A stretch of 35,662 nt of DNA, from assembly GCA_903853385.1 (NCBI GenBank), contig CAINTJ010000060.1:1-35662 (forward strand). The letters are read 5' to 3'. Below, piece after piece: positions 32,061 to 35,662 of this stretch. Under the pieces are notes generated by a model. The model saw only the letters and a list, made by a program, of their open reading frames with translations. It was not told the DNA's origin and made no database searches. Positions within the stretch are counted from its first letter, which is position 1; every line of letters begins with the position of its first letter. Source of the stretch: an uncultured Gammaproteobacteria bacterium (GTDB taxonomy: Bacteria > Pseudomonadota > Gammaproteobacteria > Pseudomonadales > Pseudohongiellaceae). Position numbers and translations under genes: made by a program.

Positions 32061-32885
32061 ATGTTGAATCGCACTATTAAAACGCTGGCAGTACTGACGC
32101 TGTGTGCACTGCCGTTTGCAACTGCATTTGCGCAACGACCAGCCGCCAATGCTGCGCCACCCGCACCCGCCCCGCGCACCTCCGATGGCCGCATCAGTTT
32201 CGGCCCGCCGGAAGGCAAGGTAGGCTTTTGGGTACGCCGTACCGCCAACCTCGCCATCAATCCGCAATCCTATGAGGCCGCCGCCAGCCAGCGGGCCCCC
32301 ATTCATATAAAAGATATACCGCTGCAGGACTGGGCGCGCGCACTCACCAATTTCCGCCACACCTTGTTTCTCGCCAGCGAACCTTATACACGCTGCAAAC
32401 CGGCCGGTGGCCCGCGCCAGATCATGTCGCCCTACGGTTTTGAAATTGTCGACATGCCGGAGCTGCAACGTGTTTATATCGTTACCACTTCCAACGCGAT
32501 GACCTATCGCATCATCTACATGGATGGCCGCGGACATCCCGCCAAGTTGCAGCCAAGTTATTTCGGCCACTCAATCGGCCACTGGGACGGCGACACGCTG
32601 GTGGTCGACAGCGTCGGCTACAACGAAAAATCGTGGCTCAACCGCGACGGCCTGCCGACCACTGATAGGCTGCATCTTACTGAACGCTTCACCCGCAGCA
32701 ACATGAACACACTCGACTACAAGATCACGGTCGACGATCCTGGCGCCTACACCGCGCCGTGGGAAAGCGGCTACACCGTGGGCTGGACCCCGAACGAAGA
32801 ATTGTTTGAATACGTATGCCAGGAAAACAACCTGTCACCTGACCAAATGATTGGCAAAGGCCGCTACAGCACGATCGTGCCGTAA
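32061..32885 (+). CDS. Secreted single-domain HWEGD protein (right copy)
   Basis: Function unknown; 274 residues. The ATG at 32061 has CAGGAGA upstream and starts a signal peptide (1-21, ending AFA); an earlier in-frame ATG at 32025 overlaps the previous stop but lacks these. Family features: APRTSDGRISFGPPEGKVGFW, IPLQDWARALTNFR, YTRCKPAGGPRQIMSPYG, IIYMDGRGHPAKLQPSYFG, GHSIGHWDGDTLVVDSVGYNEKSW, ITVDDPGAYTAPW and YVCQENNLSPDQM. It matches 26530-27411 closely across the whole length except for a variable stretch after the opening. Second gene of a three-gene operon with 30880-32028 and the small protein at 32926. Confidence 0.9.
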   Translation: MLNRTIKTLAVLTLCALPFATAFAQRPAANAAPPAPAPRTSDGRISFGPPEGKVGFWVRRTANLAINPQSYEAAASQRAPIHIKDIPLQDWARALTNFRHTLFLASEPYTRCKPAGGPRQIMSPYGFEIVDMPELQRVYIVTTSNAMTYRIIYMDGRGHPAKLQPSYFGHSIGHWDGDTLVVDSVGYNEKSWLNRDGLPTTDRLHLTERFTRSNMNTLDYKITVDDPGAYTAPWESGYTVGWTPNEELFEYVCQENNLSPDQMIGKGRYSTIVP

Positions 32886-32925
32886 AACCCACGACGTATT
32901 GTTTACAAAATTGCAGGAGAAGGCC

Positions 32926-33333
32926 ATGAACAATAAAGCAATGATCACCAGGTTTTTCGCGCTGTGCATGCTGATGCTTGCCAGCTCCTCGCCTTTGCAA
33001 GCGCAGGAAGGCCATCCTCTGGCCGGCACTTGGCAAGGCGAATGGGGCAATGGTAATTTGCTTACGCTGACCTTGGAGTGGAACGGTAAAGCCATCGTCG
33101 GCACCACCAATCCCGGCCCTACTGCGACTAACATCGGCACTGTTGTGCTCGACTCTTCAACGTGGACGGTGTCCGTTACCACCGATCTGAAAGACGATGC
33201 CGGCAAAACAACCCACTTCTCGTTCAGCGGCAAACTCGACAACATAGGTTCCCCAACCCGCTCGGTGCAAGCCCGCTGGAAGAACGACAGCGAGAGTGGC
33301 ACTTTCACGCTGGCACGTCAGAACGGTGCTTGA
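32926..33333 (+). CDS. Small secreted beta-rich protein
   Basis: A 135-residue protein of unknown function. CAGGAGAAGG precedes the ATG at 32926, which is better than an upstream in-frame ATG at 32851 lying inside the previous gene. Signal peptide about 1-26 (ending LQA). The mature part is nearly all short beta strands: HPLAGTWQGEWG, LLTLTLEWNGKAIVGTTNPGP, STWTVSVTTDLKDDAGK, HFSFSGKLDNIG and a final GTFTLARQNG. The GTW-G-W start and the length suggest a small lipocalin-like or jelly-roll barrel. I recall similar proteins near DUF6152 genes in other bacteria, but cannot confirm that here. It ends the right-hand operon (41 bases after 32885). The left-hand mirrored operon has no counterpart. 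Confidence 0.82.
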   Translation: MNNKAMITRFFALCMLMLASSSPLQAQEGHPLAGTWQGEWGNGNLLTLTLEWNGKAIVGTTNPGPTATNIGTVVLDSSTWTVSVTTDLKDDAGKTTHFSFSGKLDNIGSPTRSVQARWKNDSESGTFTLARQNGA

Positions 33334-33378
33334 CCGCGCGCAGACCAGTGAGCAGCAAGGACGCGTGATCCGCCCCGT

Positions 33379-33410
33379 GGTTGTACAATCCCACCAAGAG
33401 TGTGCCTAGC
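33379..33410 (+). pseudogene. Possible relic of an HWEGD-family gene
   Basis: In one frame this short stretch reads WLYNPTKSVPS, close to WLHNPTKGVPR just after the signal peptide of the gene at 13232, and the DNA also matches in most positions (about 27 of 33 by eye). Nothing else of such a gene is found; the downstream part reads into the end of the ankyrin gene on the other strand. It may be a decayed fragment of a duplicated family member. Confidence 0.35.
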
Positions 33411-33431
33411 GGCGCTTCACCCTTCGGCGTT

Positions 33432-35159
33432 TTATTTACCCGGGGATTTCACTGCTTTTTTGTCGTCCTTGACTACCAACCCTGAGAAGTTGGCTACGTT
33501 ATCAACCTGATGGCCGGTTTGGCGCCGCCTTGCTTCGAGGATGACCTTGGGTGTAGCTGCGCGTGGATCCATATCTACCGCTGCGCAGGTAAAACCACGC
33601 AGTGTACATTCCGAGGTGGCGTGGACAATGCCACGTTTTTTCATTGCCTCACTCATTAACTCCACTGCCGGTTCGTTCAAAACAATGGCGTTGTTGGGGC
33701 GGAAGGTGCCGACACCGACCGCATAGTCGACAGGCATCAACGGCTCGATGCTGGCGCCGAACGCGCCGTCATTTTTCTTGCCAAGATCATGGGCGCCAAG
33801 ATCCGCGCCCTGATCAATCAGGTATTGAATGATCGGCAAGTCGCCCAGATTAGCGGCAGCCATCAGTGGTGAAATGCCATAGTTGTCCTGCCAGTTAACA
33901 TCACCACCCTTGGCAACCATGATCTTGAGGATTTCCAAGCGGTCGGTAATCGAGCGATCCTTGTGGAAGCCGCCCACCCAGCCAAGTCCGGCCGCTGCGG
34001 CCAGCGTAGTTTCGTTGTCGCTGGATTTGATGTTGGGATCGGCACCGTGCTCGAGCAGCAGTTGGACGAGCTCCATATCCGCTGAAAAAGCAGCGCGCAT
34101 GATTGCGGTGGCAAAAACGATGCGCGGCGATCCACCACGCATGCGTGCGCGGGGAGTATTATTGACGACGTGGTTGGGATTGGCACCCTTTACCAGCAGT
34201 TTCTTGATAAGTGGCAGCGGATCCTCGGTAACAATCCACGGAAAGTTGGGGGCTGTTTCCATATTGCGCCGGTCCACTGCCCAGAACAGCGGAGAAAAAT
34301 GCTGGGCATCTCCCTGATTGACATCAGCGCCTTGGTCGATCAGGTAATCAGCCGCCGCATAATTGCCATTGAAAAGCGCCAGTCCAAGACCGTTCTTGCC
34401 GTCTGCCGCAATGGCATTGATTTTGGCCCCTGCTTCCACAAGCACCTTCAACGCCCCCAAGCGGCCATCACGTGATGCCAGCAACAGTGCCGTCATTTCA
34501 CCGCTGGCAAAGGCGACCGGGCCAACTTCTTCCGGCCTGCGCTGCCTCGGCAGGGTGCCCTCAAACCCGCGCCCGGTACCCGGCGGCACAAACACCGAAC
34601 GGGCTTCGATATCAGCGCCTTTTCCGATCAGCAGCTTGGTAACCTCAATATGATTTTCGGCGACTGCCCACATCAGTGGCGTCGTTTTACCCCAGTCTTC
34701 GCTGGCGTTCACATCTGCGCCGTGATCCAGCAGCACTTTGACAGCAGCAACGATGCCGGTCTTGGCGGCGATCATCAGCGGTGTATCACCGGTTGCACTC
34801 ACCTTGCCGTTGGGATTGGCGCCATGTGCGAGCAAAGCGGCCAGAATTTCCGCATTGCCGTTGGTGGCTGCGGCCAGCATCGGTGTCGCGCCCACCCGGT
34901 TTTTGGCATCAGCGTCTGCGCCTGCAGCCAGCAAGGTATTCACCATGATCAAATCGTCGTGCTCGGCGGCCCAGTGCAAGGCAGTGGCGCCATCAACTTG
35001 TGGTGCATTAACGTTGGCTTTTGCAGCAATGAGCGCACGCACTTCGGCAAGTTGTCCGTTTCTGGCAGCTTCCGTAATTTCATTGGCAAACACGCCGGAA
35101 GCATTGCTGATGACAAGGCCAAGCAAGAAATATGCAACTGATATATTGGAAACTTTCAT
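33432..35159 (-). CDS. Exported ankyrin-repeat protein
   Basis: A 575-residue protein built of ankyrin repeats, which mediate protein-protein contacts. The ATG at 35159 has CAGGAAAA at good spacing, better than the upstream in-frame ATG at 35174, and starts a signal peptide (about 1-25, ending VFA), so the repeats lie in the periplasm. About ten repeats can be picked out, for example DGATALHWAAEHDDLIMVNTLLAAGADADAK, GDTPLMIAAKTGIVAAVKVLLDHGADVNA and DNYGISPLMAAANLGDLPIIQYLIDQGADLGA. An insert of about 30 residues (VFVPPGTGRGFEG...) interrupts them near 200-230. The last ~90 residues contain two Cys (ECTLRGFTCAAVD) and no repeats. It diverges from a haem-protein gene at 35514; such pairs are something I recall from other genomes. 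Confidence 0.9.
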   Translation of the reverse strand: MKVSNISVAYFLLGLVISNASGVFANEITEAARNGQLAEVRALIAAKANVNAPQVDGATALHWAAEHDDLIMVNTLLAAGADADAKNRVGATPMLAAATNGNAEILAALLAHGANPNGKVSATGDTPLMIAAKTGIVAAVKVLLDHGADVNASEDWGKTTPLMWAVAENHIEVTKLLIGKGADIEARSVFVPPGTGRGFEGTLPRQRRPEEVGPVAFASGEMTALLLASRDGRLGALKVLVEAGAKINAIAADGKNGLGLALFNGNYAAADYLIDQGADVNQGDAQHFSPLFWAVDRRNMETAPNFPWIVTEDPLPLIKKLLVKGANPNHVVNNTPRARMRGGSPRIVFATAIMRAAFSADMELVQLLLEHGADPNIKSSDNETTLAAAAGLGWVGGFHKDRSITDRLEILKIMVAKGGDVNWQDNYGISPLMAAANLGDLPIIQYLIDQGADLGAHDLGKKNDGAFGASIEPLMPVDYAVGVGTFRPNNAIVLNEPAVELMSEAMKKRGIVHATSECTLRGFTCAAVDMDPRAATPKVILEARRRQTGHQVDNVANFSGLVVKDDKKAVKSPGK

Positions 35160-35385
35160 GGTTTTTCCTGCCATGCAGAGGGTGGGTTGTGGGCGAACTT
35201 GCTAACCGGATTTATAAAGAGGGATATTTGGCGCCCACTTTGTTGAATTTTGGAATATTCTGTTGAAACTAGAGCTACGCACAATAACCAACAACAAACA
35301 CAGAGCACAAGAAATATAAATGACACGCTCTCAGAAGCTCCGAACGGTTCGGTCTGTTTCAATGTCGGACAAGCGTACCCATGCG

Positions 35386-35414
35386 TTGACAATACACCGC
35401 ACTACTCATACGCT
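35386..35414 (+). promoter_or_regulatory. Candidate sigma-70 promoter for the gene at 35514
   Basis: A perfect -35 TTGACA (35386-35391) is followed after 17 bases by TACGCT (35409-35414), a weak -10. The leader would be about 93 bases. The divergent region 35160-35513 also must serve the ankyrin gene; a TATAAA on the minus strand near 35215 lacks a matching -35. Confidence 0.4.
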
Positions 35415-35513
35415 GTGCCGGGTTAACTTGAGCGTTCATTTTTTCCAATGCTCATTGAAGAATATTATTAGAGCAGTCACAAACTGCGCAAAATCTTCGG
35501 GGAGCTGTTTATA

Positions 35514-35662
35514 ATGTTGGTCAACAGAATAATTCCAGCACCCCTGTGTGCAATACTTTTGTTTCTGTTTGCCGGCACCGCCTCTGCGCAGCCAGCCGAA
35601 AACAAGACATCCCTGGTCGGCAAATATTGTGGCGAATGCCACAATCGAGATGATTACTCAGG
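35514..35662 (+). CDS. Exported c-type haem protein, N-terminal part only (possibly DUF1592/PSD1 type)
   Basis: Only the first 49 codons lie in the window. GGGGAG about 9 bases upstream supports the ATG. Residues 1-26 are a signal peptide ending ASA (then QPAENKTS). Residues 36-43 read GKYCGECHN, a CxxCH haem-attachment motif placed very near the mature N terminus. That position is typical of the large DUF1592/DUF1588-type cytochrome proteins, but small cytochromes c start similarly, so the family is a guess until the rest is seen. Divergent from the exported ankyrin-repeat gene. Confidence 0.7.
   Translation, partial: MLVNRIIPAPLCAILLFLFAGTASAQPAENKTSLVGKYCGECHNRDDYS

Noticed and set aside
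1-35662. CRISPR array or insertion sequence
   Set aside because: No regularly spaced direct repeats and no transposase-like product were found on either strand.

Overview
The window looks like part of a gammaproteobacterial chromosome, probably from an aerobic, free-living heterotroph. The reasons are two large TonB-dependent receptors, a DUF5916/CBM9 outer-membrane protein, Tat-exported oxidoreductase parts, GGAG-type ribosome binding sites, and many secreted proteins of the DUF6152 type. This placement is an inference from gene content; no rRNA or complete tRNA is present. No phage genes, insertion sequence or CRISPR array were seen.

The dominant feature is a dispersed paralogous family. 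Twelve secreted proteins carry DUF6152 (mature N terminus His-His, then an NPH motif), a second uncharacterised domain with a GHWEGDTLVVDT-like signature (called the HWEGD domain here), or both. Five have both domains (504-1532, 5083-6255, 24065-25210, 25349-26509, 30880-32028). Two have only DUF6152 (12764-13156, 14128-14532). Five have only the HWEGD domain (3539-4270, 11847-12752, 13232-14074, 26530-27411, 32061-32885). Function is unknown.

Layout. 1-2160 holds a tRNA/tmRNA 3'-end-like scrap, a duplicated 3' fragment of a dcuB-like gene, a two-domain family member and an orphan HigA-like antitoxin with a palindromic operator. 2171-4270 (minus) is a DcuA/DcuB-type C4-dicarboxylate transporter coupled to a HWEGD protein. 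4490-6255 (plus) is a periplasmic cupin and a two-domain protein. 6304-11682 (minus) holds a Tat-exported class II aldolase-like protein, a DUF5916 outer-membrane protein, and a GMC oxidoreductase with a gluconate-dehydrogenase-subunit-3-like lipoprotein. 11847-14532 (plus) is an alternating run of single-domain family members.

14624-20466 (minus) is an aromatic meta-cleavage block: two RraA/LigK-type proteins, a LigJ-type 4-oxalomesaconate hydratase and a LigB-type extradiol dioxygenase, then an MFS transporter and a second ACMSD-type amidohydrolase behind their own promoter. Dioxygenase, LigJ and LigK in order would turn a gallate-like catechol into pyruvate and oxaloacetate. A TonB-dependent receptor (20801-23878) diverges from it and could bring in the substrate.

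24065-33333 contains a second TonB-dependent receptor (27684-30506) flanked symmetrically by two diverging, paralogous two-gene units (two-domain protein plus HWEGD protein), with a small secreted beta protein at the right end. 33432-35662 holds an exported ankyrin-repeat protein diverging from a truncated gene with a haem-binding CxxCH motif. The overall picture is a nutrient-scavenging locus for aromatic or other plant- or lignin-derived compounds, with an envelope protein family of unknown role repeatedly placed beside receptors, transporters and oxidoreductases.
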